From positions 3,061,001-3,125,000 of the forward strand of contig NZ_CP050699.1 in assembly GCF_005116675.2 (NCBI RefSeq): a DNA stretch of 64,000 bases. The letters run 5' to 3'. Source of the stretch: Desulfosediminicola ganghwensis. GTDB taxonomy: Bacteria > Desulfobacterota > Desulfobulbia > Desulfobulbales > Desulfocapsaceae. Made by a program: the position numbers and the translations under genes. Positions 28,194-38,282 of this stretch are shown in pieces. Numbering within the stretch: position 1 is the stretch's first letter; each line of letters starts with the position of its first letter. Under the pieces are notes generated by a model. The model saw only the letters and a list, made by a program, of their open reading frames with translations. It ran no database searches and had not been told where the DNA came from.

Positions 28194-29579
28194 ATGGTTG
28201 ATACGAAGTTACGCCGGACGCAGAAAGAACAGCTGGACCAGATTTTCAAGGCGGCACTTGACCGTGTCTCGCCCTACAAGATGATGCGGGATCATGTCAC
28301 TATGGACGGCTCGTTACTCCGCTATAATCTGGATGGCAAAGAGGCCGTGCTGGATCTCGATCAGTTCTCCGAAGTGCTTGTTCTCGGGGCGGGTAAAGCT
28401 ACCGCCCCCATGGCTTTAGCTCTGGAGGAGATTCTTGGGCCGAGAATCAGTGACGGTCTGGTGGTGGTAAAGTATGGACATACAGAGCAGTTGAGCCGGG
28501 TGAGAATGATCGAAGCAGCTCATCCGGTGCCTGATGAGCAAGGGGTAAAAGCGGCGGCCGAGCTACTCCGGTTGGCTGAACGGGCGAAAGAGAGCAGCCT
28601 GGTTATCACTCTCATCTCAGGCGGAGGTTCGGCTCTTCTTCCATTGCCCGGTTTTTATCAGGGAGAAGATGCAATTCAACTGACCCTCTCTGATAAACAG
28701 CAGACCACCCAGACGCTACTTTCCTGCGGTGCCGATATTACCGAAATCAACTGTGTCCGAAAGCATCTATCCGCTATCAAGGGTGGCAGGCTGTTGGCGG
28801 CAATTGCCCCGGCGCGCTCCATCAACTTTATCCTCTCCGATGTAGTGGGAGATGATTTAAGCAGCATTGCCTCAGGGCTTACCGCGGCCGATGTCACGAC
28901 ATTTAGCGATGCTTTAGCAATCATCGAAAAGTATGATTTGCATAAGCGAATTCCGGTTAACGTTTGTCGTTATCTTGAGCTTGGAGCCGCCGGTAAAGTA
29001 GAGGAGTCGCTTAAGCCGGAAGCACCGGCGCTTGATCTCACCAGCAATGTGTTGATGGGTACCAATCGAACGGCTCTTGAGGCGGCAGCCATAGAGGCTG
29101 AAAAGCTCGGCTACCGGGTAGTGCGCCTCACTTCCAGAATTACCGGCGACACGGGTGAGGTGGCGAAAATGCTTACAGCAATCGTTGCCGATACGAACCA
29201 ATACGCAATGCTCGGAGAACCACCGCTTTGTATTATCTCAGGCGGGGAGCCGGTGGTTGTCCTTACTGGCAAAGGGAAAGGCGGTAGAAACCAGCAATTG
29301 GCGCTTCATGTTCTTAAGCTTATGCAGCAGGAGCCAGCCTTGTATGAGGGAGTTTCGTTCCTTTCAGCTGCAACCGATGGCAACGATGGGCCGACAGACG
29401 CCGCCGGTGGTTATGCCAACCTTGGGCTGGTTCAAAAATGTCAGGAGTTGCAACTCGATATTGCGGCATATTTACGTGATAACGACGCCTATAATTTCTA
29501 TTCCGCAATTAACGGATTATACATTACCGGGCCAACCAACACCAATGTCTGTGATCTGCAGATATTTCTGGTCAATTAA
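28194..29579 (+). CDS. Glycerate 2-kinase (MOFRL/GckA family)
   Basis: This enzyme phosphorylates D-glycerate to 2-phosphoglycerate, feeding glycerate from serine or glyoxylate routes into glycolysis. It is 461 residues from the ATG at 28194. An alternative TTG lies two codons upstream. Family landmarks are VLVLGAGKATAPMA, the ITLISGGGSALLPLP loop, CVRKHLSAIKGGRL, ISGGEPVV, KGKGGRNQQLAL, and the MOFRL end with SAATDGNDGPTDAAGG and DNDAYNFY. It lies 32 bp upstream of a molybdopterin oxidoreductase gene on the same strand and the two are probably co-transcribed. Confidence 0.93.
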   Translation: MVDTKLRRTQKEQLDQIFKAALDRVSPYKMMRDHVTMDGSLLRYNLDGKEAVLDLDQFSEVLVLGAGKATAPMALALEEILGPRISDGLVVVKYGHTEQLSRVRMIEAAHPVPDEQGVKAAAELLRLAERAKESSLVITLISGGGSALLPLPGFYQGEDAIQLTLSDKQQTTQTLLSCGADITEINCVRKHLSAIKGGRLLAAIAPARSINFILSDVVGDDLSSIASGLTAADVTTFSDALAIIEKYDLHKRIPVNVCRYLELGAAGKVEESLKPEAPALDLTSNVLMGTNRTALEAAAIEAEKLGYRVVRLTSRITGDTGEVAKMLTAIVADTNQYAMLGEPPLCIISGGEPVVVLTGKGKGGRNQQLALHVLKLMQQEPALYEGVSFLSAATDGNDGPTDAAGGYANLGLVQKCQELQLDIAAYLRDNDAYNFYSAINGLYITGPTNTNVCDLQIFLVN

Positions 29580-29611
29580 TTCCGAATATAACCCGAGCAG
29601 ACGAGAGTTCC

Positions 29612-31642
29612 ATGCAGTCAGAAAATGTGAATATGGTTGAGCTGAAAAAAACAGTCTGTCCTCTTGATTGTCCGGACAGTTGCGGCATGGTAGCGAAAGT
29701 TGAAAACGGAGTGATCACCTCACTGAACGGAGATCCTGATCACCCGTACACAAATGGTTTTCTCTGCCGTAAAATGCGCTCATATCATCAGCGTGTCTAC
29801 TCTGAAGATCGAATACTGCATCCCCAGGTTCGAGTGGGTAAAAAGGGCCAGGGGCAATTTGCCCGAATCAGTTGGGATGAAGCGCTGACATTACTTGCCG
29901 ACAAACTGAGTCATGTGCGTGACACGTATGGCGGGGAGGCTATTCTGCCATATCAGTATGCAGGCAATATGGGGCACTTGAACTGCAACGCCGGTCATGC
30001 CTTGTACCATAAGCTCGGCACCAGCAGAATTATAGAAACAATTTGCTCTGCGGCCGCCGGTGCCGGGTGGAGTATGCATCTCGACAAAGTGCCCGGCAGC
30101 CCGCCAGAGGTGGCTGAAGACTCAAAGCTGATAGTGGCCTGGGGCATCAACGTAAAAGTCACTAATGTTCACTTCTGGCAATACATCAGTAAAGCTCGGG
30201 CGAATGGGTCTAAACTGCTGGTGATCGACCCGTACCGTAACGAAACCGCCCAGTCTGCAGATGAGTATCTGCAGGTATTGCCTGGTGGTGACGGTGCACT
30301 GGCGCTTGGCGCCATAAAGTCTCTTCTGGAAAGAGATTTGCTCGACCAGCAGATGATTGATGAGCAGACCACGGATTTTGAGCAACTTGCTGCGTATCTG
30401 CAGGCGACACCATGGCAGGAGTTTTGTGAGCAAAGTGGTCTGCCGCAGCAGGAAATTGAACGAATCGCCACGCTGCTTCAAGATAATCCGGCTACATTTA
30501 TCAGAATTGGTATAGGTCTGAGCCGCAATAGCCGCGGCGGCATGAGCGTTCGTGCTATCACGGCTCTTGCAGCGGCGCTGGGGTTGTTGTCTGGTCAACC
30601 TGGGCAGGGGCTGTTGTACTCGAGTAAAGCATTTTCAGGTGATAGTGCCAGGGTCCGTTTTCCTGAGCTACTCGAGAAACCGACTCGTTTTATCAATATG
30701 GCCCACCTTGGCCATGCACTCACCACTTTGAAAGACCCCATTCGCCTGTTTATGGTCTATAGCTGCAACCCCTTAAGTGTGGCGCCGGATGGCTCGATGG
30801 TCAGGCAGGGGTTACTGCGTGAAGATCTCTTCACGGTGGTGCACGAGCAGGTAATGACGCCCACTGCACGATATGCCGACCTGCTGCTGCCAGCCACGAC
30901 TTTTCTGGAAAATCGAGATCTCTACACAGGCTATGGCCATTTCCAGCTTGGTGTAGTGAACCCTGTTGTTCCCGCCCTGGGTGAGGCGAAGAGTAATTTT
31001 CAGTTGTTCCAGGAGTTGGCTCAAAAACTTAGGTTTACCGATGAGGCGTTTTTGCAGAGCGAGGAAGATCGCCTCGCCTCGTACATCGCGACCATAGAAG
31101 GACTGCCGGCAGATTTCAGCTACCAGAGAGAAAAATTTAGCGGCTGGATAACCTCTACTCGCAGGCGTTTAGGCGAGTCGGTGAAAGAGTGCTGGAATTA
31201 CAGCTACAGATTCGCGGCAGCAGGCGAACCTGGTATCCCGTCAATCCCCTGTGTTTTGAAAGCGGCTGAGTTTGCCGATAAAGATCTCTGCAGCAGATTC
31301 CCGTTTGCCCTGATCACCCCACCGCACATGGATCTACTGAACTCCACTTTTGGCGAGCGCTATCCAGGGAAAAATGGTGAGGTCCTGATTCATCCTGAAG
31401 ATGCTGCTGAATACGATATCAAGGAAGGCGATTGCGTCAGGTTGAGCAACTTTCGCGGTAAGGCAGAGCGTGTTGCCGTGGTAACGGATGCCACCCAGCG
31501 TGGGTTATTGGTAGCGCCAGGTATTTTCTGGCAAACCGATTCCAGCGGTACAGGGATCAACGATCTCACCTCACAGAAAGTGACCGATATTGGCGAGGGA
31601 CCGACGTTTCATGAGAGCCGGGTGCAAATAGAGATAATGTAG
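29612..31642 (+). CDS. Cytoplasmic molybdopterin oxidoreductase (Mo/W-bisPGD, 4Fe-4S)
   Basis: This 676-residue enzyme of the DMSO reductase superfamily has no Tat signal, so it should be cytoplasmic. The N-terminal 4Fe-4S motif is CPLDCPDSCG...LCRK (Cys16, 20, 24 and 52). It is followed by the molybdopterin domains (ARISWDEAL, QYAGNMGH, AWGINVKVTN, DPYRNETAQ) and the C-terminal MopB cap (LITPPHMDLLNSTFGE, HPEDAAEYDIKEGDCVRL). The sequence resembles the widespread 'molybdopterin oxidoreductase family' near formate dehydrogenases and nitrate reductases. The substrate is unknown. No electron-transfer subunit is adjacent. Confidence 0.92.
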   Translation: MQSENVNMVELKKTVCPLDCPDSCGMVAKVENGVITSLNGDPDHPYTNGFLCRKMRSYHQRVYSEDRILHPQVRVGKKGQGQFARISWDEALTLLADKLSHVRDTYGGEAILPYQYAGNMGHLNCNAGHALYHKLGTSRIIETICSAAAGAGWSMHLDKVPGSPPEVAEDSKLIVAWGINVKVTNVHFWQYISKARANGSKLLVIDPYRNETAQSADEYLQVLPGGDGALALGAIKSLLERDLLDQQMIDEQTTDFEQLAAYLQATPWQEFCEQSGLPQQEIERIATLLQDNPATFIRIGIGLSRNSRGGMSVRAITALAAALGLLSGQPGQGLLYSSKAFSGDSARVRFPELLEKPTRFINMAHLGHALTTLKDPIRLFMVYSCNPLSVAPDGSMVRQGLLREDLFTVVHEQVMTPTARYADLLLPATTFLENRDLYTGYGHFQLGVVNPVVPALGEAKSNFQLFQELAQKLRFTDEAFLQSEEDRLASYIATIEGLPADFSYQREKFSGWITSTRRRLGESVKECWNYSYRFAAAGEPGIPSIPCVLKAAEFADKDLCSRFPFALITPPHMDLLNSTFGERYPGKNGEVLIHPEDAAEYDIKEGDCVRLSNFRGKAERVAVVTDATQRGLLVAPGIFWQTDSSGTGINDLTSQKVTDIGEGPTFHESRVQIEIM

Positions 31643-31795
31643 GAGTTCGTATCAGGCCGAGTTTACGATCCGTTCAGGCGGCGTCAGGTCCGAAGCTTTA
31701 TGCGGCAGGCATTGGTAGTCTTCCGAATCAGAGATTATTCCGTTGAAGGTCTTGCCTGTTTGCAGCCAGGATGCTGAAGAAAGTGACCCTGGCTG

Positions 31796-31832
31796 GATTG
31801 TGCCCCGGCGGTAATGCATTCGGGGCACAATC
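31796..31832 (+). terminator. Stem-loop after the molybdopterin oxidoreductase gene
   Basis: GATTGTGCCCCG (31796-31807) is complementary to CGGGGCACAATC (31821-31832), with a 13-nt loop. TTATTTTG follows a few bases later. Confidence 0.75.
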
Positions 31833-31935
31833 GGTGCTTATTTTGTCCTCAAAGTAGAGATTCTGAATTATGGCAATAGTTTAAAGTTCAGGATGATTTC
31901 TCTGTTGTGACAAAATATTTCATTGGAAGTTCAGG

Positions 31936-32943
31936 TTAAGGTAGATCCGGGAAAGAATCAGCACTGTCGAAACTGTCTGCAACGGTAGGATCGGCATTAA
32001 TCCGGAACCTCTTTATCATTGAATCTTCCAGCATGGTTTGCTTGATATGGGTAAGGAATGTTTTTTCAGTGATGGTGGGTATCCGGTCCTGCAATTCGAC
32101 CAGGGAGATGGTGTTGATGGCGTTGGGAGTAGGGCTGTTAATCTGCACTATTTTGCCCCCAGTAATCTCGCGCCAGACAAGATGCGATGAGGTTGCCGCC
32201 ATCCCCATCCCCAGCTTGACGCATCTGAGATTCGCCTGATGACTCTCAACCATCAGCACCACGTTGGGATGAATATTGGATTTGCCGAAGTGGTGTAGAA
32301 ACCAATGCTTTAAAAAGAGATCATCGTGTTCGTCAGAGATAAAATCCTGTTCAATCAGGTGCTGATATGAATGATTTCCCTCAATCTTCCTGTCGTAATA
32401 GTGTTTGGAGCAGATCAAGGTGAGCTCTTCATCGATTAACGGAATGATATTATAAAAATCGGGTCCTCCGGTCATCTGCATGGTGGTCAGGGCCAGATCG
32501 ATCACCGCAAAATCTATCTCCCCCTCCTGCAGCAGATTTAATAGAGGTACCGGTTCTCCAAGGCGGATGGAAAAGCGTACGTCTGGGTACTTCTGTCTAA
32601 ACGAAAAACAGATCTCAGGCATGTATGCGCGGCCAAATTCATATGGCACACCGATTCGCAGCAATCCATAGGGTGTATCGGCAGGGTGACGCAGGCCCTG
32701 GAGAATGTCGGGCAGGTCGGATAAAAATGGCTGGATTGTGGTGAAGAGTTTGTGGCCTGCAGCGGTGGGGACCAGTTTTTTGTGTATGCGCGTAAATAGC
32801 TGCACCTTCAATTCTCTTTCCAGTTTTTGAAGATGTTGACTGACTGCAGGCTGGGAGAGGTTCATCTCTCTTGCTGCCTCGCTGACGCTGTTATGTGTGT
32901 AAATATAGTAGAAAATTCGAAGGCGATTCAGGTCGTGTTGCAT
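31936..32943 (-). CDS. LysR-family transcriptional regulator
   Basis: This 335-residue regulator has an N-terminal winged HTH (LNRLRIFYYIYTHNSVSEAAREMNLSQ PAVSQHLQKLERELK in the usual LysR position, residues 5-45). A periplasmic-binding-protein-like effector domain of about 200 residues follows. The last about 25 residues are an acidic tail. It is divergent from the GNAT acetyltransferase gene with a 126-bp gap, the classic arrangement for a LysR protein acting on its neighbour. The effector is not predictable. Confidence 0.93.
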   Translation of the reverse strand: MQHDLNRLRIFYYIYTHNSVSEAAREMNLSQPAVSQHLQKLERELKVQLFTRIHKKLVPTAAGHKLFTTIQPFLSDLPDILQGLRHPADTPYGLLRIGVPYEFGRAYMPEICFSFRQKYPDVRFSIRLGEPVPLLNLLQEGEIDFAVIDLALTTMQMTGGPDFYNIIPLIDEELTLICSKHYYDRKIEGNHSYQHLIEQDFISDEHDDLFLKHWFLHHFGKSNIHPNVVLMVESHQANLRCVKLGMGMAATSSHLVWREITGGKIVQINSPTPNAINTISLVELQDRIPTITEKTFLTHIKQTMLEDSMIKRFRINADPTVADSFDSADSFPDLP

Positions 32944-33069
32944 AACTCAAACTTATTAGGTGGATTGTTTATATATATTTTACTTATTAACTGCTCTCCT
33001 GTAACGTGGCAAGGATTAAATGAGGAACCACAAAATCCTGAAAACATTTAGGCGATAACAGGTACGGAT

Positions 33070-33615
33070 ATGAGTGAAATACGAATACGAAGAGTTGAGC
33101 GAAGAGATTTACAGGCATGTGTAGCTCTTGAAGAGCGTTGCTATCAGCCTATGGAAGTGGCACCGCCAGACTTTATCGAAAGGCGTATAGAAGTATATCC
33201 GGACGGGTTTTATGTTGCAGAAGTCGGCAGCGAAATCGTTGGTATGATCAACTGCGGAGCAACACATAAAGATGACATCACCGACGAAGAGTTGAAATAC
33301 CTCATTGGTCATGTGCGCAATGGCAAAAACGGTATCGTGTTCTCCCTGGCGGTCGATCCAAGATATCGTGGTAACGGTATTGCCAGAAAGCTCATGGAAA
33401 AAATGATTGAAGTATCTGGAAGAAAAGAAAAACAAAAGATCATCCTGCTCTGTAAAGACGATCTGGTTGATTTCTATACTGCACTTGGTTTTAGCTATGG
33501 TGGGCCGTCTTCGTCTGATTTTGGCGGCTATGTCTGGCACCAGATGCAATACGAGCTGCCGGCTCCCGCGTGGGCAGTAACAAGCCACCACAACTCTGTG
33601 TCACTCTCACTTTAG
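33070..33615 (+). CDS. GNAT-family N-acetyltransferase
   Basis: This 181-residue protein has the GNAT acetyl-CoA-binding core. The beta-4/motif A region is VFSLAVDPRYRGNGIARKLMEKMI (R/QxxGxG/A as RGNGIA), and motif B is LCKDDLVDFYTALGFSYGG. The early part, ERRDLQACVALEERCY, is typical of AANAT/RimI-like members. It should transfer an acetyl group to an amine or protein N-terminus in the cytoplasm. The substrate is unknown. It is divergent from the LysR gene and may be its target. Confidence 0.9.
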   Translation: MSEIRIRRVERRDLQACVALEERCYQPMEVAPPDFIERRIEVYPDGFYVAEVGSEIVGMINCGATHKDDITDEELKYLIGHVRNGKNGIVFSLAVDPRYRGNGIARKLMEKMIEVSGRKEKQKIILLCKDDLVDFYTALGFSYGGPSSSDFGGYVWHQMQYELPAPAWAVTSHHNSVSLSL

Positions 33616-33989
33616 CACACAGAGACCGATTACCACACCGGCTGTTTGAGTTCTCATTGAAATCGCTTTTGCGTGCTCATCTCCTTCCTCATCAGCTGGG
33701 TGGTGGTTGGTGACGTACCTCATCTTCTCACACAATAAATAGCAATCAGAGTAGTCTCTGGTTGATGGCAATAGGCCACAGACATAACTGCGCTGTCGTA
33801 ACGGTTCACCCGGTACTGACAAGAGATGTTGATGCGGCTATGCAGAGTTGTATCCTGCCTTTGGGATCCTGGTATGGAGATTCTGGCCTGATTGACGAGC
33901 GACTGGTGCACTCGCTCCAACAGTGTCCGGATTTTTGCCGCTGCAGATGTATTGCCAATAGTAATCACACTTAACTGTTCAGGAATACA
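33616..33989. other. Intergenic with short unsupported frames
   Basis: Overlapping frames of 70-82 codons exist on both strands. None has a ribosome-binding site or family resemblance. A decayed gene on the minus strand is possible, but I cannot show it. Confidence 0.35.
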
Positions 33990-34586
33990 ATGGAAGTGAG
34001 CTTTTCAATTCTCTCAACTGCAACCCTGCTTTTTTTTGTTATAGATCCGTTCGGCAATGTACCGGTAATGCTCTCTGTGTTGAAATCTGTACCAAAGCAG
34101 AGAGTTCGCAGAGTGATTGCTCGTGAGATGCTTTATGGGCTTGTCATCCTGCTGGGTTTTCTCTTCTCAGGGAATCAGTTTCTCAAGATATTTCATCTGC
34201 AGACTGAGGCGGTGACCATTGCAGGTGGCGTAATTTTTCTTATTATTGGCATTAAAATGATTTTTCCACCGGCTTCGGGTACCAATATTTACGGCACCAA
34301 TGGAGACCCGTTTGTGGTACCGATCGCGATTCCGATGATTGCAGGGCCGTCAGCTCTGGCCACACTTCTGGTGTTGACCAAGTCCAGCAATGCTCATATT
34401 CTTGAAATTTTCCTGGCGCTCCTGCTTGCCTGGGGCGTATCCGCTGTGGTGTTGCTCTTTGCACCTTTGTTGCTCAGGGTTCTAAAAGAGAAAGGTTTGG
34501 AGGCGTTGGAGAGGCTTATGGGAATGTTGCTGCTCATGCTTTCTGTTCAGATGTTTATTGATGGAATTAGCGGACTGCAGCTGTAA
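33990..34586 (+). CDS. MarC/YhgN-family integral membrane protein
   Basis: This 198-residue protein has six hydrophobic helices and the MarC family landmarks LLFFVIDPFGNVPVML, the RRVIAREM loop, GGVIFLIIGIKMI, and VPIAIPMIAGPSALATLLVL. Members are inner-membrane proteins whose transport role is not established, despite the old link to multiple antibiotic resistance. AGGA precedes the ATG. Confidence 0.92.
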   Translation: MEVSFSILSTATLLFFVIDPFGNVPVMLSVLKSVPKQRVRRVIAREMLYGLVILLGFLFSGNQFLKIFHLQTEAVTIAGGVIFLIIGIKMIFPPASGTNIYGTNGDPFVVPIAIPMIAGPSALATLLVLTKSSNAHILEIFLALLLAWGVSAVVLLFAPLLLRVLKEKGLEALERLMGMLLLMLSVQMFIDGISGLQL

Positions 34587-34699
34587 GGTATCTATGCTAC
34601 TGTTGTATTGCAGCTCTGAGATGTTGACGCGAGCGAAAGTGAGGTATAGGGTCTTTTACTGGAAGTGCGTCGGCAAAATAAAGAGGGCAAAGGAGAGCA

Positions 34700-35266
34700 A
34701 TGAAGAAGTCTGAGCAGGAGCTGGAAATTGAAAACGGCTGGGAAATCCATCCGGATCGTACAGTGTTGGAAACACCGGTTGTAACGGTAAAGGCGGGGCC
34801 GGTTGTTTGTAAAAGAAGCGGCAAAAAGAAAGATCTCTACCTGTTTGATTTTCCCGATTGGGTAAATGTAGTTGCGCTTACACCTGAAAAAGAAATCCTT
34901 CTGATTCGCCAATACCGTTACGGCTCCAAGCGTATGGAGCTTGAAATCCCGGGCGGAATGATGGAACCGGATGAGCATCCAATAGAAGCTGGATGCCGGG
35001 AGTTGCTTGAAGAAACAGGCTTTGCAGGCAGAAATCCCCAACTCATAGGCCGGGTCTGTCCTAACCCGGCTATTCAGCGCAATTACTGTCACACCATACT
35101 GGTTGAGGATGCCGTGCGTGTATCGGAGCCAAGTTTTGATGATATGGAAGATATTGAATGTATGTTGGAATCGGAGCAGCAGATTCTGGAGCGCATCAAA
35201 AGCGGGTCCATAGACCACGGGCTGGTGCTGAATGCTCTGATGTTTTATTTATCCAGAAGTAGCTGA
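34700..35266 (+). CDS. NUDIX hydrolase, ADP-ribose pyrophosphatase-like
   Basis: This 188-residue cytoplasmic enzyme has a complete Nudix box, GGMMEPDEHPIEAGCRELLEETGF (Gx5Ex7REUxEExGU). The box is preceded by VALTPEKEILLIRQYRYGSKRMELEIPGG, the usual start of ADP-ribose or ADP-sugar pyrophosphatases. It would hydrolyse a nucleoside diphosphate derivative using Mg2+. AAAGGAG lies 6 nt before the ATG. It is about 110 bp downstream of marC. Confidence 0.93.
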   Translation: MKKSEQELEIENGWEIHPDRTVLETPVVTVKAGPVVCKRSGKKKDLYLFDFPDWVNVVALTPEKEILLIRQYRYGSKRMELEIPGGMMEPDEHPIEAGCRELLEETGFAGRNPQLIGRVCPNPAIQRNYCHTILVEDAVRVSEPSFDDMEDIECMLESEQQILERIKSGSIDHGLVLNALMFYLSRSS

Positions 35267-35596
35267 ATCTTACAGCTGAAGTCCCAAGGGTAGTTAGATA
35301 GATGAATGCTGTTTGTAAACATTAAGCAGAGTATGGATAGGATACTTTTGCACCAACCCATTTCCTGATCTGGTTGGTATGTGGTTCCAGCCCCCTCCCT
35401 TTGTTCCTCACGCCTTACCTTGTGAAGCTAAGCTTTAGTGATAATGAGATATTTATTTTATGACTCTTGTCGTGCTATATGGTAACCTCTTTAACTGTAT
35501 AGAATTGTTATGGTAAGATGCTGGAGTTTGTAATACCGTAGTCTAATTGTATTACTGCATATAACCGAATCAATGAGCATGCAGGAAAGGGAGAAT
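35267..35596. other. Intergenic, no gene seen
   Basis: This AT-rich region precedes the cupin gene. Several TATAAT-like hexamers occur, but none has a matching -35 box that I would defend. Confidence 0.4.
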
Positions 35597-35929
35597 ATGA
35601 ACGAGTGGGTAGAAAAAAATGGTTATGCCACTTGTTTGCAGGCGGCTGACAAAACCTTGAGGCAAGAAGGGACAGAGGTGTCTCTTATCCGATTCCGTAG
35701 CGGTAAGTTAGAGCATTATCATAAGTACACCACAGAGTTTTTTCATTTTACTTCCGGAGAGGGCAGGGCGCTGCTTGATGGTCGGGAGATCAGTATTTTC
35801 CCTGGCACGTCCGTTGTCGTCAAACCATACCAGAATCATACCTTTATGAATAATTCCACCAGTGAATTTCTGGAAGCAGTGATGGTGAAAACCAATATAC
35901 GTCCTGATGATAGCTACTTTACCGAATGA
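35597..35929 (+). CDS. Small cupin-domain protein
   Basis: The product is about 110 residues from the ATG at 35597. This start is chosen because AAGGGAG sits 3-6 nt upstream. An in-frame ATG at 35573 would add eight residues. A single cupin barrel is visible, with motif 1 KLEHYHKYTTEFFHFTSGEG (HxH-type with Glu) and motif 2 FPGTSVVVKPYQNHTFMN. It could be a metal-binding small-molecule enzyme or sensor. The ligand is unknown. Confidence 0.85.
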   Translation: MNEWVEKNGYATCLQAADKTLRQEGTEVSLIRFRSGKLEHYHKYTTEFFHFTSGEGRALLDGREISIFPGTSVVVKPYQNHTFMNNSTSEFLEAVMVKTNIRPDDSYFTE

Positions 35930-36097
35930 CCTACTGGATGCAACACGAGTGGATCCAGCCGATCCCAGTCCCATCACCTCGAAGTAACACTTTCCTCTTT
36001 GGGCCCAGGCATAGAAAAAATGTGAATTACCAGAAATGTGTGGTAATGTGCCAGATGTATTGAAAATTAAGGGCAAATTTAATTTTGAGGAAAGGCT

Positions 36098-36574
36098 ATG
36101 ATCAAGTTGTACAGGCTCACTGAAGAGCTGCGAGAGTACTGGGAGACATGGCAGCACGATGATGGCAGTCAGATAGTTCATTGGGGAGAACTTGGCACAA
36201 AAGGGATGACCAGGTTTGTGAAGGACTCATTCTTTTCGAAAGCCGAAAAAAAGGTGAAAAAAGAAATCGCATCACTGCAACGGCAAGGGTTCAGGGAGCT
36301 TGAGCCAGAATGGCTGGTGATGATCGAATATGGTCTGAACGGCCTTGATGGTGAAAAAGCACTCGAGAAACGCTATCTCATTCAGGACAGGATGAATCAG
36401 GTACTTGGGTGGACCGCCCTTGGACATTGTGATGGTGGAAGCATAGACACCAACAGTATCGAGATAACCAATCTTGTTATTGATGCTGAATTAGCCAAAA
36501 CTGTAATCGCCGCAGAACTTGCCGACACTGACTTTAAAGATTACCTGAAAATATATCACACGAAAACAGGGTGA
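36098..36574 (+). CDS. WGR-like domain protein
   Basis: The 158-residue product starts with REYWETWQHDDGSQIVHWGELGTKG and then SFFSKAEKKVKKEIASLQRQGF. This follows the WGR domain pattern (YW.....G..V..WGR.GT.G, then K..F.....A......K...GY). WGR domains occur in PARPs and MolR-type proteins, where they contact nucleic acid or partners. The C-terminal half (residues 75-158) is unrecognised. GAGGAAAGG precedes the ATG. It is convergent with the acyl-CoA ligase gene, stop to stop within 26 bp. Confidence 0.8.
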   Translation: MIKLYRLTEELREYWETWQHDDGSQIVHWGELGTKGMTRFVKDSFFSKAEKKVKKEIASLQRQGFRELEPEWLVMIEYGLNGLDGEKALEKRYLIQDRMNQVLGWTALGHCDGGSIDTNSIEITNLVIDAELAKTVIAAELADTDFKDYLKIYHTKTG

Positions 36575-36599
36575 TTCGGGCAAAAGGGAAACGGCTGTT

Positions 36600-38282
36600 T
36601 CAGGTTGTGGTGTTTTGCAGTTCGGCAACCATTTCTTTGCGCATGATGAATTTTTGAATCTTGCCTGTCACGGTCATGGGGTATTCATCAACAAAACGGA
36701 TATAGCGTGGGATTTTGAAATGTGAGATCTTGTCCTTGCAGAATTCATGTATCTCCTCTTCATCGGCAGTTTCATCTTCATGCAGGATAATCCAGGCACA
36801 CAGTTCTTCTCCGAATTTGCTGTCCGGTACTCCAAACACTTGAACGTCTTTGATTTTATGGTAACTGTACAGGAGTTCTTCTATTTCTCTGGGATAGATG
36901 TTTTCACCTCCTCGAATGACCATATCCGTTAACCTGCCGACAATCGAGCAATATCCTTCTTCATCGAGTATGGCCAAATCCCCGGTGTGCATCCAGCCTG
37001 CGTTGTCTATAGCTTTTCTGGTTCGCTCTTCATCGTTCCAGTATCCCTGCATCACAATATAGCCGCGTGTCAGTAACTCACCTTTGGTACCTGGAGGCAC
37101 AGTTCTTCCTGACTGGTCTATAATCTTTGCCTCCACATGGGGGTGAACACGCCCCACTGTTTTCACTCTTTTCTCTAGAGGTTCGTTGGTGCCGCTCTGA
37201 AAGCTTACCGGGCTTGTCTCTGTCATACCGTAGGCAATTGTTATTTCAGACATGTGCATCTTTGAGATCACCCGTTTCATTATTTCAGTCGGGCAGGGAG
37301 CACCTGCCATGATGCCGGTGCGGAGACTGTCGAGTTTGAACTCGTGAAAACGTGGATGATCAAGTTCGGCGATGAACATCGTAGGCACGCCATGAAGAGC
37401 AGTGCATCGCTCTTCGGAGATCGTCTCTAGCACCGCCAGTGGCTCAAAACCTTCTGCAGGAAATACCATTGTTGAACCGTGCGTTATGCAGGCGAGATTG
37501 CCGAGAACCATGCCGAAACAGTGATAGAGCGGCACGGGGATGCAGAGGCGGTCTTTCTCGGTGAGTTTCATAGCCTCACCAATGAAGTAGGCGTTGTTTA
37601 GGATGTTGAAATGTGAGAGGGTTGCCCCTTTGGGCGAGCCGGTGGTGCCGCTGGTAAACTGGATGTTGATTGGTGAATCAAACTGCAGGCTTTGTTGTAC
37701 CTGTTTGACTTTGGCAGCTGAATTGTTGTCGGCCAGCCAGGGGATTTCTAAAAAATCAAAAACTCCTCTCTGGGGCTGCCCCCCGATCTGGATCAGGATT
37801 TTCAGGTGCGGTAACCGGTGCGTCATCAAGGCTCCGGGCCTGCAATCATCAATTTCCGGTGCTATTTCGTGGAGCATTGCGCAGTAATTGCTGGTGCGAA
37901 ATGAATTGGCATAGATAAGCGCCCTGGCCTCCACCGCATTCAAGGCGTATTCTAGCTCTGCCAGTCGATAAGCCGGATTTATATTCACCAGAATCAGACC
38001 GATTTTAGCAGTGGCAAGCTGACTTATCACCCACTCGCTATTGTTCGGTGACCATATACCAATCCTGTCGCCCGGCTTAAGTCCAAGAGCCAGCAATCCG
38101 GCCGTAAATTTGTTCACTTTTTCCTGGAGCTCACTATAGGTCCAGCGTATTTGCTGATGACGCACTACCAGTGCTTCATTATCGGGGAACTTCCTGACTG
38201 TGTTATCAAAATTTTCTCCCAAGGTTTCACCAAGAAGAGGCGTATGGCTGGCACCGTGAACATAGGACTGGTGGATTTTCAT
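36600..38282 (-). CDS. Acyl-CoA synthetase (AMP-forming), medium/long-chain fatty-acid type
   Basis: This 560-residue ANL-superfamily ligase activates a carboxylic acid to acyl-AMP and then acyl-CoA. The ATG at 38282 is chosen because AAGGGAG lies about 9 nt upstream. The longer in-frame start at 38369 lacks this. Motifs are the P-loop-like [18 protein letters not shown] (A3), YGMTETSP (A5), [16 protein letters not shown] (A7), [20 protein letters not shown] (A8), and the catalytic lysine region [15 protein letters not shown] (A10). The sequence resembles FadD3/AcsM-like synthetases. No beta-oxidation genes are next to it. Confidence 0.93.
   Translation of the reverse strand: MKIHQSYVHGASHTPLLGETLGENFDNTVRKFPDNEALVVRHQQIRWTYSELQEKVNKFTAGLLALGLKPGDRIGIWSPNNSEWVISQLATAKIGLILVNINPAYRLAELEYALNAVEARALIYANSFRTSNYCAMLHEIAPEIDDCRPGALMTHRLPHLKILIQIGGQPQRGVFDFLEIPWLADNNSAAKVKQVQQSLQFDSPINIQFTSGTTGSPKGATLSHFNILNNAYFIGEAMKLTEKDRLCIPVPLYHCFGMVLGNLACITHGSTMVFPAEGFEPLAVLETISEERCTALHGVPTMFIAELDHPRFHEFKLDSLRTGIMAGAPCPTEIMKRVISKMHMSEITIAYGMTETSPVSFQSGTNEPLEKRVKTVGRVHPHVEAKIIDQSGRTVPPGTKGELLTRGYIVMQGYWNDEERTRKAIDNAGWMHTGDLAILDEEGYCSIVGRLTDMVIRGGENIYPREIEELLYSYHKIKDVQVFGVPDSKFGEELCAWIILHEDETADEEEIHEFCKDKISHFKIPRYIRFVDEYPMTVTGKIQKFIMRKEMVAELQNTTT

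Noticed and set aside
27875-28201. 108-codon plus-strand frame upstream of the glycerate kinase
   Set aside because: It is basic and low-quality, without a ribosome-binding site, and runs into the kinase start in another frame.
33720-33968. Short frames on both strands between the GNAT and marC genes
   Set aside because: They overlap each other, lack start signals and give no recognisable domains. A decayed gene is possible but not shown.
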